Source: Luteimicrobium xylanilyticum (lineage in GTDB: Bacteria; Actinomycetota; Actinomycetes; Actinomycetales; Cellulomonadaceae). From it: a DNA stretch of 64,000 nucleotides. Shown one piece after another: positions 10,533 through 19,308 of the stretch. The notes below the pieces were generated by a model, which had not been told where the DNA came from, made no database searches, and saw only the letters and a list, made by a program, of their open reading frames with translations. A program made the translations under genes and the position numbers. Where the stretch lies: NCBI RefSeq assembly GCF_009429125.1, contig NZ_CP045529.1:2852001-2916000 (forward strand). The letters run 5' to 3'. Position 1 is the stretch's first letter. Each line of letters starts with the position of its first letter.

Positions 10533-12308
10533 TCAGCCGGGGAAGGCGGCCGCCTCGATACCCTTCGCGACGGAGAGCCACGTCGCGCCGGTCGCGCGCC
10601 GGCCGAAGAGCTCGTGCGACGTCGTGACCGCGTAGAGGGCCGACTCCCCGCGGCCCGACGCGATCGACGCCACGTCCGAGACCGACGACAGCGACCGTGC
10701 GTAGTCGGCCACGGGGACGATGTTGACGGTCGGGCTCGTGCCCGAACCCGTGCGGCCCAGCACGGCGAGGTCGTCCTCGTCGACCCACACGACCTGGCGG
10801 GCGTCGGTGATGGTCGCACCCACCGCGACCGGGTCGGACAGCCGGACCGGAACCCCCGCACCGCTGCGCGCGACGCCCGCGAGATCCACCTGCACGCCCG
10901 TCGCGCCGCTCGTCACCAGGGCCACCCGGGCGCCGTCGCGCGACACCTGCAACGACAGCACCCGTCGGCCCTGGAGCCACGTGACCGCGAGCCGGGTGTG
11001 CGCGCCGTCCTTGTCGAACAGCTCGAGGTACCCCGCGTCGTCGCCGCGCGCCGACCACACCCAGCGGAACCGGTCCACCGACGGCCCGGCGACGTCGTCG
11101 CCCGTCAGGAGGGTCCGGCGCGCGTCGCCCGACACCTGCACGAGGCTCTTCGAGCCCACCCGGACGACCGCCGGGCTCCCGTTGGTCCCGACCGCGAGCG
11201 CCGTCACGTCCGACGGCGTCGCGACCGTCCCCGCCAGGGCCTCCTGCTTGCCGCTGGCCGCGTCGAGCCTCCGGACCTTGTGGTCCGTCACGACGTACGG
11301 GTCGTCGCCGGGCGACGGGTCGCGCGACAGGCTCGCGGGACCCGTGACCTTGAGCGGGCTGCCCGCGACCTCGAGCCGCACGGACCTGACCTGCGGGAAC
11401 TGGGTGAGGACGGTCGTCAGCTGCTGGAGCAGCACCGCACGGTCCGTGCCCGACGCCGACAGCGCGGGGGCCGTGAGATCGACCGTCGCCACACCGTCCT
11501 CGTCGACCGCGACCGCGTCCACGCTGAGCGTGGTGCCCTCCGGGACCACGGAGTCCACCGAGTCCCGCAGCCACGCCACCGGTCCCTGGAGGACCGCCTG
11601 CACCGCCTGCGTCTGGGCGGTCCGCTGCGGGAACCAGCGCACGTCCGGCACGAGCATCTGGTGGTCCATGCTCGGGAAGTACACGCTCACCGAGCGGTAC
11701 ACGTACTCGAAGTTCGCGGCAGACATCGAGATGCCGTCGTCGAGCTCCGTGATCCGCCACTGGCCGTCGCTGTCGGCCTCGAGCGTGAACGTGAGGTCCT
11801 TGGTGCGGTCCGGGGCCTCCTGCTGGAACTCGCCGTCCGACGCGACGGTCGCGAGCGACGCCAGCTCGCCGTGGACCACGGTGCGGGTACCCGGGGTCGG
11901 GGTAGACGCGGGGGCCTTGTTCCCGCCGCCCGCCGGCGCGGTCTGCCGTTGCGCGAGCGTCGGCTCGCCCGAGAACACGGTCACCGAGTCCCACGGGTCC
12001 CAGCCGGTGACGTCCGGGGCGAGGTACTCCTTCGCGACCGTGAAGTCGTCGCCCACCCCCGCGGCCTGGGCGTCGATGAAGCCGCGCACGATGTCGAGCG
12101 GGGACGCGCCCTCCTGGGGCGAGTCCGGTGTGCCCAGGTACACGGGCCCGGGGCCGGGGACCGCCGTCGTGCCCGCGTGGACGCCTCCCGTCACGGGCAG
12201 CGACGAGCACGCCGCGAGCACGCCGACGACGGCGGCCACGAGCACGACGAGGGCCGCGCGGCTCCGACGGCGGTCACGCCGGGGCGAGGGGGCGGGTCGG
12301 TGCGTCAC
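10533..12308 (-). CDS. lpqB: MtrB-associated lipoprotein LpqB
   Basis: 591 aa; GTG at 12308 overlaps the mtrB stop (GTGA) and has AGGAGG 5-6 nt upstream. A lipoprotein signal ends in LAAC with lipidated Cys34, followed by SSLPVTGG. A GerMN-like domain covers about residues 200-330 and a beta-propeller-like LpqB domain the rest, with repeated blades such as DVTALAVGTNGSPAVVRVG. LpqB sits on the outer face of the membrane and modulates the MtrB sensor, affecting division, envelope integrity and drug tolerance in mycobacteria. Position and coupling to mtrB strongly support the call. Confidence 0.96.
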   Translation of the reverse strand: MTHRPAPSPRRDRRRSRAALVVLVAAVVGVLAACSSLPVTGGVHAGTTAVPGPGPVYLGTPDSPQEGASPLDIVRGFIDAQAAGVGDDFTVAKEYLAPDVTGWDPWDSVTVFSGEPTLAQRQTAPAGGGNKAPASTPTPGTRTVVHGELASLATVASDGEFQQEAPDRTKDLTFTLEADSDGQWRITELDDGISMSAANFEYVYRSVSVYFPSMDHQMLVPDVRWFPQRTAQTQAVQAVLQGPVAWLRDSVDSVVPEGTTLSVDAVAVDEDGVATVDLTAPALSASGTDRAVLLQQLTTVLTQFPQVRSVRLEVAGSPLKVTGPASLSRDPSPGDDPYVVTDHKVRRLDAASGKQEALAGTVATPSDVTALAVGTNGSPAVVRVGSKSLVQVSGDARRTLLTGDDVAGPSVDRFRWVWSARGDDAGYLELFDKDGAHTRLAVTWLQGRRVLSLQVSRDGARVALVTSGATGVQVDLAGVARSGAGVPVRLSDPVAVGATITDARQVVWVDEDDLAVLGRTGSGTSPTVNIVPVADYARSLSSVSDVASIASGRGESALYAVTTSHELFGRRATGATWLSVAKGIEAAAFPG

Positions 12309-14092
12309 GGTGCCTCCTCGTCGTGCCGGGCGTCGTCGGGACCGAGACCGTCGTGGTGCGCGACCGCGGTGAGGTCCGGGAGCGCCGACGGTCCGCTCGT
12401 CGCATCCACCCCGGCGCCCTGCAGCGGGCCGAGCTCGATCCGCGCCTGCGCGGGCCACGAACGCGGCACGTCGCTCGTCGGGACGAGCGGGAGCGGGGAG
12501 CCGGTGAGCTGGATCCCGGCACGCCGCGGCAGGGTGAGCCGGAACGCGGCGCCGCGCGAGGGACGCCCCCACACCTCGAGCCAGCCGCCGTGCAGGTGCG
12601 CGTCCTCGAGGGCGATCGCGAGGCCCAGACCCGTGCCCCCCGTCGTGCGGGCGCGCGCCGGGTCGGCGCGCCAGAACCGGTCGAACACGTGCTCGCACTC
12701 GAGCTCCGTCAGGCCCACGCCGAAGTCGCGCACGACGACCGCGACGGCGTCGTCGTCCTCGCCGACGGTGATCTCGACGGGCCTGCCCTCGGCGTGCTCG
12801 ATCGCGTTGACGACGAGGTTCCGCACGACACGCTCGACCCGCCGCGGGTCCAGGTCCGCGACGACGGGCGCCGCCGGGAGCTGTACCGACACCCAGACGT
12901 CCTTGCGCTCGGCGAGCGTCAGCACGTTCTCGACGACGTCGTCCACGACCTTCGACAGGTTGGCGCGCTCCGCCTCGAGCCCCACGGCGCCCGCGTCGAA
13001 CCGGGAGATCTCCAGCAGGTCCGCGAGGAGCTCCTCGAACCGGTCGACCTGGGTGCGCAGCAGCTCCGCGGACCGGCGCGCGCCCGGCGAGAAGTCCTCG
13101 CTCGACGCGTGCAGCACGTCGCCGGCCATCCGGATCGTGGTGAGCGGGGTGCGGAGCTCGTGCGACACGTCGGACACGAACCGCCGCTGCAGCGTCGAGA
13201 GCTCCTCCCAGCGGGCGATCTGCACCTGGAGCGACTCCGCCATCCCGTTGAACGCCCGGCCCAGCGTCGCCATCTCGTCCGTGCCGCGCACCGCGAGCCG
13301 CTCGTCGAGGTGCCCGTCGGCCAGGCGGCCCGCCACCCGGGCCGCGTTGCGGACCGGCGCCACCACCTGCCGGGTCACCAGGAAGATCGAGACGCCGACG
13401 AGGCCCAGGAGCACCACCCCGCCCAGCAGGAGGATCGACTGGATGAACCGGAGCGTGTCCTCGTCGTCCTGCAACGAGTACAGGTAGTACAGCTCGAACG
13501 TCCCCACGATCGGCACCTGGACCGTGGAGCCCACGACGACGCCCGGCTCGACCGAGCCGTCGGCCTGCGGGACGCCGACGGACTGCCAGTACTGCCCGGT
13601 CCCGTTCTCGACCTCGGAACGCAGGTCGTCCGAGATCAGCGGCAGGTAGTTCGCCGCCGACATCGCGTCCGTGACCGAGCCGGCCGTCGTCGAACCCGCC
13701 GGCTTGAGCAGGAAGACGTCCCGGTTGCCCGAACCCCCCGTCTGCAGGCGCAGGACCGTGTCGTTGAGGAGCTGCTGGACCTCCGTCGAGTCCTTCGCGG
13801 ACGCCGACGTGAACGTGGACTGGGTCTCCTGCGTGGACCGCTGCGACTCGAGCAGCACCTGGTCGACGCGCCGGTCGAACAGGCCGTCCCGCACCGACTG
13901 GGACAGGTACGCGCCCAGCGCGAGGATCGCGAGCAGGCCCACCACGAGCGCCGTCGTGACGACCCGGACCTGCAGCGAGGCCCGCCAGCTCTCGACGACG
14001 CGGCGCGGCAGCGCGAGGCACCACCGGGACACGCGGCGCCACGTCAGGCGCAGCCGCACCCCGAGCCCACGGCTCGACCGTCGCCCTGCCAC
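12305..14092 (-). CDS. mtrB: Sensor histidine kinase MtrB
   Basis: 595 aa; GTG at 14092. Domains in order: basic N-terminus, TM1 (about 45-63), extracytoplasmic sensor loop (64-215), TM2 (about 217-239), HAMP (240-292), and HisKA with phospho-acceptor His311 in VSHELRTPL. The HATPase domain shows N-box NLVVNAIEHAEGR, VRDFGVGL and GGTGLGLAIALEDAHLHGG. An acidic Pro-rich tail follows. MtrB phosphorylates MtrA and controls division, wall hydrolases and osmotic responses. It is 64 nt downstream of mtrA and overlaps lpqB by 4 nt. The usual actinobacterial length is about 560-680 aa. Confidence 0.97.
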   Translation of the reverse strand: MAGRRSSRGLGVRLRLTWRRVSRWCLALPRRVVESWRASLQVRVVTTALVVGLLAILALGAYLSQSVRDGLFDRRVDQVLLESQRSTQETQSTFTSASAKDSTEVQQLLNDTVLRLQTGGSGNRDVFLLKPAGSTTAGSVTDAMSAANYLPLISDDLRSEVENGTGQYWQSVGVPQADGSVEPGVVVGSTVQVPIVGTFELYYLYSLQDDEDTLRFIQSILLLGGVVLLGLVGVSIFLVTRQVVAPVRNAARVAGRLADGHLDERLAVRGTDEMATLGRAFNGMAESLQVQIARWEELSTLQRRFVSDVSHELRTPLTTIRMAGDVLHASSEDFSPGARRSAELLRTQVDRFEELLADLLEISRFDAGAVGLEAERANLSKVVDDVVENVLTLAERKDVWVSVQLPAAPVVADLDPRRVERVVRNLVVNAIEHAEGRPVEITVGEDDDAVAVVVRDFGVGLTELECEHVFDRFWRADPARARTTGGTGLGLAIALEDAHLHGGWLEVWGRPSRGAAFRLTLPRRAGIQLTGSPLPLVPTSDVPRSWPAQARIELGPLQGAGVDATSGPSALPDLTAVAHHDGLGPDDARHDEEAP

Positions 14093-14156
14093 CCGTATCG
14101 TCCCCGTCCTCGCGTCCCTCCTGTCCCGTCGCCCCGCCGCCCGCGGGCGACGGACC

Positions 14157-14846
14157 TCAGCTCGCGGCGGACGTCGCCCCGGCCTTGTACCCGACGCCGC
14201 GCACCGTCAGGACGATCTCCGGGCTCTCCGGGTCGTGCTCCACCTTCGACCGCAACCGCTGCACGTGGACGTTCACCAGGCGGGTGTCCGCCGCGTGGCG
14301 GTAGCCCCACACCTTCTCCAGCAGCACCTCGCGGCTGAACACCTGCCACGGCTTGCGGGCCAGCGCCACCAGCAGGTCGAACTCCAGCGGCGTCAGGGCG
14401 ATCGGCGCGCCGTCCCGCGTGACCCGGTGCCCCGTGACGTCGATCTCGACGTCCGCGACCTTGAGGACCTCCGGCATCGGGTCCTCCGAGCGGCGCAGGC
14501 GCGCCTTGATCCGGGCGACCAGCTCCTTCGGCTTGAACGGCTTCGAGATGTAGTCGTCGGCGCCCGACTCGAGCCCCGTGACGACGTCCACCGTGTCGCT
14601 CTTGGCCGTCAGCATGATGATCGGCGTGCCCGACTCCGCCCGGATCTCCCGGCAGACCTCCGTGCCGTCCTTGCCGGGCAGCATCAGGTCGAGCAGCACC
14701 AGGTCCGGCTGCGACGCCCGGAACACGCCCAGGGCGGCGTCGCCGTCCGCGCAGAACACGGGGTCGAAGCCCTCGGACTTCAGCACGATGCCGATCATCT
14801 CGGCGAGGGCGGTGTCGTCGTCGACCACCAGCACACGAGCTCTCAT
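14157..14846 (-). CDS. mtrA: Response regulator MtrA
   Basis: 229 aa; ATG at 14846 (MRARVLVVDDD); an in-frame TTG two codons earlier is ignored. The receiver domain has acidic pocket DDD (9-11), phospho-acceptor Asp53 in LLDLMLPGKDG, Thr in MLTAKSD and Lys in YISKPFKPKEL. The OmpR/PhoB winged helix (about 135-225) includes LTPLEFDLLVALARKPWQVF and VHVQRLRSKVEHDP. MtrA is an essential or near-essential regulator of division, DNA replication and wall-hydrolase genes in actinobacteria. It heads the mtrA-mtrB-lpqB operon, divergent from the membrane-protein gene at 15027. Confidence 0.98.
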   Translation of the reverse strand: MRARVLVVDDDTALAEMIGIVLKSEGFDPVFCADGDAALGVFRASQPDLVLLDLMLPGKDGTEVCREIRAESGTPIIMLTAKSDTVDVVTGLESGADDYISKPFKPKELVARIKARLRRSEDPMPEVLKVADVEIDVTGHRVTRDGAPIALTPLEFDLLVALARKPWQVFSREVLLEKVWGYRHAADTRLVNVHVQRLRSKVEHDPESPEIVLTVRGVGYKAGATSAAS

Positions 14847-15026
14847 GGGCAAAGTCTGTCATGCGCCGCCGGCGCCGTGGGGAACCCGGCTGCGGTTCGC
14901 CGAACGGAGCGTCACCGTCGTCGCGTCCGGCTAAGGTGGCGGCACGCAGAGGGGCAGGCACCGACCGTCTGCGTCGCGTCGACCGCGCGGACCACGTCCG
15001 GATGCCTCCATGCGACCCGAGGACCG

Positions 15027-16355
15027 ATGAGCACACCCGACACCGGGCCCGAGCAGCCCGCCGGCGACGACCGGCCGCCCATGCCCCCGCCGCAGCCGCG
15101 CTACGGGCAGTACGCCCCCGGCTACGGGCCTGCGGGCGTGACCCCGCCCGGCCAGCCGGCGCCCCAGCAGCCGGGCTACGGCCCCGGGTACGGGCAGCAG
15201 ACGTACGGGCAGCCGACCTACGGTCCGCCCGGTTACGGCGCACCCGGCGCTCCTCCGTTCGTCCCGGTCGCCCGACGACCCGGGATCGTCCCCCTGCGCC
15301 CGCTCGGTCTCGGCGACGTGTACGACGGCGCGTTCCGCGCCGTGCGCCACAACCCCAAGGTCGTGCTCGGGCTGCCGGCGCTGCTCGCGGTGCTCTCGGC
15401 GGTCGTGTCGGCCGTCGCGACGTGGCTGGGCCTGTCGCAGCTCTCGTGGTTGTACGACGTCCTCGACGACCTGGACTCGGGCCGCTACTCGTCGGTCGAG
15501 GACCCGTCGGCGTCGACCCTGTGGGGCATCGGTCTCGTCATCCTCGCGGCGGTCGTCGTCGAGGTGCTGGTGAGCGTCCTCGCGAACGGGCTGGTGATCT
15601 CGAGCGTCGGGCGGTCGGTGCTCGGGCGTGTCGCGAAGCCGAGCGAGGTCTGGGCGGCGGTGCGGGGACGTCGGCTCGGCGGCCTGGTGGTGCTGTCGCT
15701 GTTCACCTCGGTGGTCCCGCTCGTCGCCTTCATGGTCTGGCTCCTGCTGACGATCCTGCTGGCCCAGGCGTCGACGGGCGCCGCGGTGGCGTTCGGCATC
15801 ATCGGCTTCTTCGCGCTCGTCGTGGGCCTGGTCTGGTTCTGGGTGCACGTCGTGTTCGCCGCGCCCGCGTACGTGCTCGAGCGGGTCGGGGTCGGGACGG
15901 CGATCCGGCGCGCGTGGGCGCTGGTGCGGGGCGCCTTCTGGCGGGTCTTCGGGATCATGGTCCTGACCCTCGTCCTCGTGTACATCATGTCGTACGTGGT
16001 GCAGGTCCCGATCACGATCCTCAGCTCGGTCGTCGGGGTCGGGACGTTCTCGTCCGACACGCCGTCCGGGGGCGCGCTCGTCGCCTACCTCGTGGGCACG
16101 GGGCTCGGCACGCTGGTCGCGGGGACGCTCGCGACGGCGTTCCTGGGCAGCGTCGTCGCCCTCCTCTACATCGACCAGCGCATGCGCCGGGAGGGTCTCG
16201 ACGTCGCGCTCGCCGCCGCGGCCGCCGCGCCCGCACCGAGCGACGACCCGAAGCCGCCAGTTCCCCCGACGACGCCGCCGACGCAGCCGGGCATGTGGGA
16301 CGGGTCGGGCGGCTGGGGCGGCGGTCCGACACCACCGGGGTCCACGGGTCTGTGA
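15027..16355 (+). CDS. Polytopic membrane protein with Gly/Pro/Tyr-rich N-terminus
   Basis: 442 aa; ATG at 15027, 9 nt after GAGG. Residues 1-85 are a disordered tail of GYGP/YGQ-type repeats. After RRPGIVPLRPLGLGDVYDGA come about six membrane helices, with the conserved AFRAVRHNPKVVLGLPALL and APAYVLERVGVGTAIRRAWALV. This resembles the glycerophosphoryl diester phosphodiesterase membrane-domain-like proteins common in actinobacteria, but no catalytic domain is present. Its stop overlaps the DUF4129 gene (GTGA), so it leads a five-gene run with the MoxR/DUF58 genes. Function unknown. Confidence 0.75.
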   Translation: MSTPDTGPEQPAGDDRPPMPPPQPRYGQYAPGYGPAGVTPPGQPAPQQPGYGPGYGQQTYGQPTYGPPGYGAPGAPPFVPVARRPGIVPLRPLGLGDVYDGAFRAVRHNPKVVLGLPALLAVLSAVVSAVATWLGLSQLSWLYDVLDDLDSGRYSSVEDPSASTLWGIGLVILAAVVVEVLVSVLANGLVISSVGRSVLGRVAKPSEVWAAVRGRRLGGLVVLSLFTSVVPLVAFMVWLLLTILLAQASTGAAVAFGIIGFFALVVGLVWFWVHVVFAAPAYVLERVGVGTAIRRAWALVRGAFWRVFGIMVLTLVLVYIMSYVVQVPITILSSVVGVGTFSSDTPSGGALVAYLVGTGLGTLVAGTLATAFLGSVVALLYIDQRMRREGLDVALAAAAAAPAPSDDPKPPVPPTTPPTQPGMWDGSGGWGGGPTPPGSTGL

Positions 16356-17029
16356 TCGTCGTCGGCCTGCTCCTGCGCGCGTCCGGCGTGCGGCTCGACG
16401 CGCCTCCGGTGACCCCGGACGGCCCGACGGCGCAGCGCTGGGCGGTCGACGAGCTGTCCCGCCCGGAGTACCAGCAGCACGAGTCGCTGCTGGCCCGGTT
16501 CCTGCGCTGGCTCGGTGACCTGTTCGACGGCGCCCCCACGCTCGGCATGCCGCCCGGCTGGGCGGCGGTCGTGGTGGTCGGGGTGGTGCTGCTCGTCGTC
16601 GGCGTCGCGCTGCTCGTCGCGGGCCCGGTGCGCCGCACGCGCCGGGTCCGCACGGCCAAGCCGGTGTTCGAGGACGAGGCCCGTTCGGCCGCCGAGCTGC
16701 GTGCCCTCGCCGACGACGCCGCCGCCCGGGGCGACTGGGACGCGGCCGTCGTGGAGCGGTTCCGGGCGCTCGTGCGCTCGCTCGAGGAACGCGTCGTCCT
16801 CGCGGAGGTCCCGGGTCGCACGGCGGACGAGGCGGCCCGCGAGGCGTCGGTGGCGTTCGAACCGGGGCTGACCGGCCGGCTCGCTTCCTCGGCCCGCACC
16901 TTCGACGACGTCCGGTACGGCGGCCGCCACGCCGGCCCCGACGACGACGCGGCCGTCCGAGCCCTCGACGGCGAGCTCCGCGCGAGCACGCCCCGCCGCG
17001 CCGACGCACCGGCGGGGGTGGGCGCGTGA
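16352..17029 (+). CDS. DUF4129 domain membrane protein
   Basis: 225 aa; GTG at 16352 overlapping the previous stop. An N-terminal hydrophobic stretch and extracytoplasmic segment (RPEYQQHESLLARFLRWLGD) precede one strong membrane helix (about 70-95). The cytoplasmic DUF4129 domain has AAELRALADDAAARGDWDAA, VVERFRALVRSLEERVVL and the signature PGRTADEAAREA. DUF4129 proteins accompany MoxR ATPases and DUF58 proteins; in some systems the domain is fused to transglutaminases. The biochemical role is unknown, but the fixed gene order suggests a membrane-associated MoxR-driven complex. Confidence 0.85.
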   Translation: MIVVGLLLRASGVRLDAPPVTPDGPTAQRWAVDELSRPEYQQHESLLARFLRWLGDLFDGAPTLGMPPGWAAVVVVGVVLLVVGVALLVAGPVRRTRRVRTAKPVFEDEARSAAELRALADDAAARGDWDAAVVERFRALVRSLEERVVLAEVPGRTADEAAREASVAFEPGLTGRLASSARTFDDVRYGGRHAGPDDDAAVRALDGELRASTPRRADAPAGVGA

Positions 17030-18273
17030 CGCTCACCGACCCCGCGGCCGCGACCACGGCCCCTCACCACCCCGGCGGGTCAGGGCCGGTGCGCGGTGAC
17101 GGCACGACCACGAGGACCCGCGCCCGCCGCCGGTGGCGTGCCGTCCGCTGGGTGGTCGGCCTCGTGCTGCTGGGTGCGTTCGTGACCCTCCTGCTCGCGC
17201 TGCTGCGTCCGCCGTCGTCGGACACCCGGTACGCGCCCGACGCCGCCGGCCCGGACGGTGGCCGCGCCGTCGCGCAGGTCCTCGGCCGCCACGGTGTGCA
17301 CGTGACGTACACGCGGTCGGCGGAGAAGGCGGCGAGCCTCGCCCGCGCCGGCACGACGCTCGCGGTCCTCCCCGGCGACTCGTACGGCGACGACCTCAGC
17401 GACGCGGACCTCGACCTGCTGGCCGGGACGCACGCGGACCTCGCGCTGATCGGGCCGAGCGACGCGTCGCTCGCCTCGCTCGCTCCCGAGCTCACGTGGG
17501 GCTGGGGCGGCGGGTACGTGACGACGTCGACGGCGCAGTGCGCCGACCCCGACGCGCGGGCCGCGGGCAGCGTCACGAGCACGGGCGGCGGCTTCCTCCC
17601 GTCCGGGTCCGCGACCGCCGGAACGGTCACCACGTGCTTCCCGCCCGACGGTGCCGAGGCCGGGACCGGCTCGTACGCGGTCGTCGACGGGGCCCGTCGG
17701 GTCGCCGTGCTCGACGACGCCGCGATCCTCACCAACGCGCACCTCGCGGAGGCCGGGAACGCGGCGCTCGTGCTGCGGATGCTGGGACGGCATACCGAGC
17801 TCGTCTGGCTCGTGCCCGAGGCCGACCGCGCCGCCGACGCCACGGACGACACCGGCACCTTCAGCCTCCTGCCGGACGGCGCCGGCGCGGTCGCGGTGTG
17901 GCTGCTCGTGGTCGCCGTGGTCGCCGTGGTGTGGCGCGGCCGGCGGCTCGGGCCGCTCGTGGCCGAGGACCTGCCCGTCGTCGTTCGCGCGTCCGAGGCG
18001 ACGCGCGGCCGCGGCCGGCTCTACCGCGCCGGCGGGTCGCGCGGGCACGCCGCCGCGGGGCTGCGCGCCTCCACCGCGGCCCGGCTCGCCGCACGCCTCG
18101 GCGTCCCCGCCGGCGCCACCCCCGACTCGCTCGTCGACGCGGTGGCCCGCGCGACGGGCCGCCCCACCGCCGACGTCCACGGGCTGCTGTACGGCCCACC
18201 CCCGCCCGACGACGCCGCGCTGCTCACGCTCGCGCGGCGCCTCGACGACCTGGAGAGCGAGGTCCGACCGTGA
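17026..18273 (+). CDS. DUF4350 domain membrane protein
   Basis: 415 aa; GTG at 17026 overlapping the preceding stop. A disordered basic N-terminus leads to TM1 (about 40-62). A large extracytoplasmic DUF4350 domain follows, with DAAGPDGGRAVAQVLGRHGV and a GATase-like fold (TTLAVLPGDSYGDDLSDADL). TM2 (about 285-305) precedes a cytoplasmic tail containing EATRGRGRLYRAGGSRGHAA. DUF4350 proteins pair with MoxR/DUF58/DUF4129 in actinobacteria and may bind a ligand without catalysis. Translation is coupled on both sides by 4-nt overlaps. Confidence 0.85.
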   Translation: MTLTDPAAATTAPHHPGGSGPVRGDGTTTRTRARRRWRAVRWVVGLVLLGAFVTLLLALLRPPSSDTRYAPDAAGPDGGRAVAQVLGRHGVHVTYTRSAEKAASLARAGTTLAVLPGDSYGDDLSDADLDLLAGTHADLALIGPSDASLASLAPELTWGWGGGYVTTSTAQCADPDARAAGSVTSTGGGFLPSGSATAGTVTTCFPPDGAEAGTGSYAVVDGARRVAVLDDAAILTNAHLAEAGNAALVLRMLGRHTELVWLVPEADRAADATDDTGTFSLLPDGAGAVAVWLLVVAVVAVVWRGRRLGPLVAEDLPVVVRASEATRGRGRLYRAGGSRGHAAAGLRASTAARLAARLGVPAGATPDSLVDAVARATGRPTADVHGLLYGPPPPDDAALLTLARRLDDLESEVRP

Positions 18274-19301
18274 CCGAGACCCCGAACACGCCGCCCACCG
18301 GGCAGCCCGTCGCTCCGGCGGACCCGCCGGGGCCGGCGACGCCCGCCCCCGACCTCGCGCTGCAGCACGCGCTGGCGGACGTGCGCACGGAGGTCGGCAA
18401 GGCCGTCGTCGGGCAGGACGCCGCGGTCTCGAGCCTGCTGGTCGCGCTGCTGTGCCAGGGGCACGTGCTCCTCGAGGGCGTGCCCGGCGTGGCGAAGACG
18501 CTCCTGGTGCGCACCCTCGCGGCCGCGCTCACGCTCGACACCAAGCGCGTCCAGTTCACGCCCGACCTCATGCCCGGCGACGTGACCGGTTCCCTCGTGT
18601 ACGACGCGCGGACGGCCGCGTTCTCGTTCCGCGAGGGACCGGTGTTCACGAACCTCCTGCTCGCGGACGAGATCAACAGGACGCCGCCCAAGACGCAGGC
18701 CTCGCTCCTGGAGGCGATGGAGGAGCGGCAGGTCTCGGTCGACGGGGAGCCGCGCCCGCTGCCCGAGCCGTTCATGGTGATCGCGACCCAGAACCCGGTC
18801 GAGTACGAGGGCACGTACCCGCTGCCGGAGGCCCAGCTCGACCGGTTCCTCCTCAAGGTCGAGCTGCCGGTCCCCGAGCGCGCCGCGGAGGTCGAGGTCC
18901 TCGCCCGGCACGCGGCGGGCTTCGACCCGCGCGACCTCGCAGCCGCCGGGGTCCGGCCCGTCGCGGGGGCCGACGAGCTGGCGCGCGCCCGGGCCGGCGT
19001 GCGGACCGTGCAGGTCGCGCCCGAGGTGCTCGGGTACGTCGTCGACGTGTGCCGCGCGACGCGGAGCTCCCCGTCGCTCTCGCTCGGCGTCTCGCCGCGC
19101 GGCGCGACCGCGCTCCTCGCGACGGCGCGCGCGTGGGCGTGGCTCTCGGGGCGCGGCTACGTCACGCCCGACGACGTCAAGGTCCTCGCGCACCCGACGC
19201 TGCGGCACCGCGTCCGGCTGCGGCCCGAGGCCGAGCTCGAGGGCGTGACGGCCGCGAGCGTCCTCGACTCCGTGCTCGCGTCCGTGCCCGTGCCGTGGTG
19301 A
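18270..19301 (+). CDS. MoxR family AAA+ ATPase
   Basis: 343 aa; GTG at 18270 overlapping the DUF4350 stop. A Pro-rich leader precedes the AAA+ core: GVPGVAKT Walker A (about 70-77), LLLADEINRTPPKTQASLLE Walker B (about 128-147), sensor 1 in VIATQNPVEYEGTYPLPEAQ and LDRFLLKV. The C-terminal lid carries SLGVSPRGATALLATARAWA. MoxR ATPases act as chaperones that mature or activate partner complexes, often with DUF58 or VWA proteins. The adjacent DUF58 gene begins 7 nt later. It is a standard MoxR in length and motifs. Confidence 0.93.
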   Translation: MTETPNTPPTGQPVAPADPPGPATPAPDLALQHALADVRTEVGKAVVGQDAAVSSLLVALLCQGHVLLEGVPGVAKTLLVRTLAAALTLDTKRVQFTPDLMPGDVTGSLVYDARTAAFSFREGPVFTNLLLADEINRTPPKTQASLLEAMEERQVSVDGEPRPLPEPFMVIATQNPVEYEGTYPLPEAQLDRFLLKVELPVPERAAEVEVLARHAAGFDPRDLAAAGVRPVAGADELARARAGVRTVQVAPEVLGYVVDVCRATRSSPSLSLGVSPRGATALLATARAWAWLSGRGYVTPDDVKVLAHPTLRHRVRLRPEAELEGVTAASVLDSVLASVPVPW

Positions 19302-19308
19302 GCGGCTC

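Noticed and set aside
8040-13487. Second giant plus-strand reading over hpf-comFC-lpqB-mtrB
   Set aside because: Same artefact of G/C wobble; it contradicts five recognisable genes on the minus strand.
12305-14042. Continuous upstream extension of LpqB through mtrB
   Set aside because: The reading is open only because of frame bias; the lipoprotein start at 12308 has a strong ribosome site and overlaps the mtrB stop.
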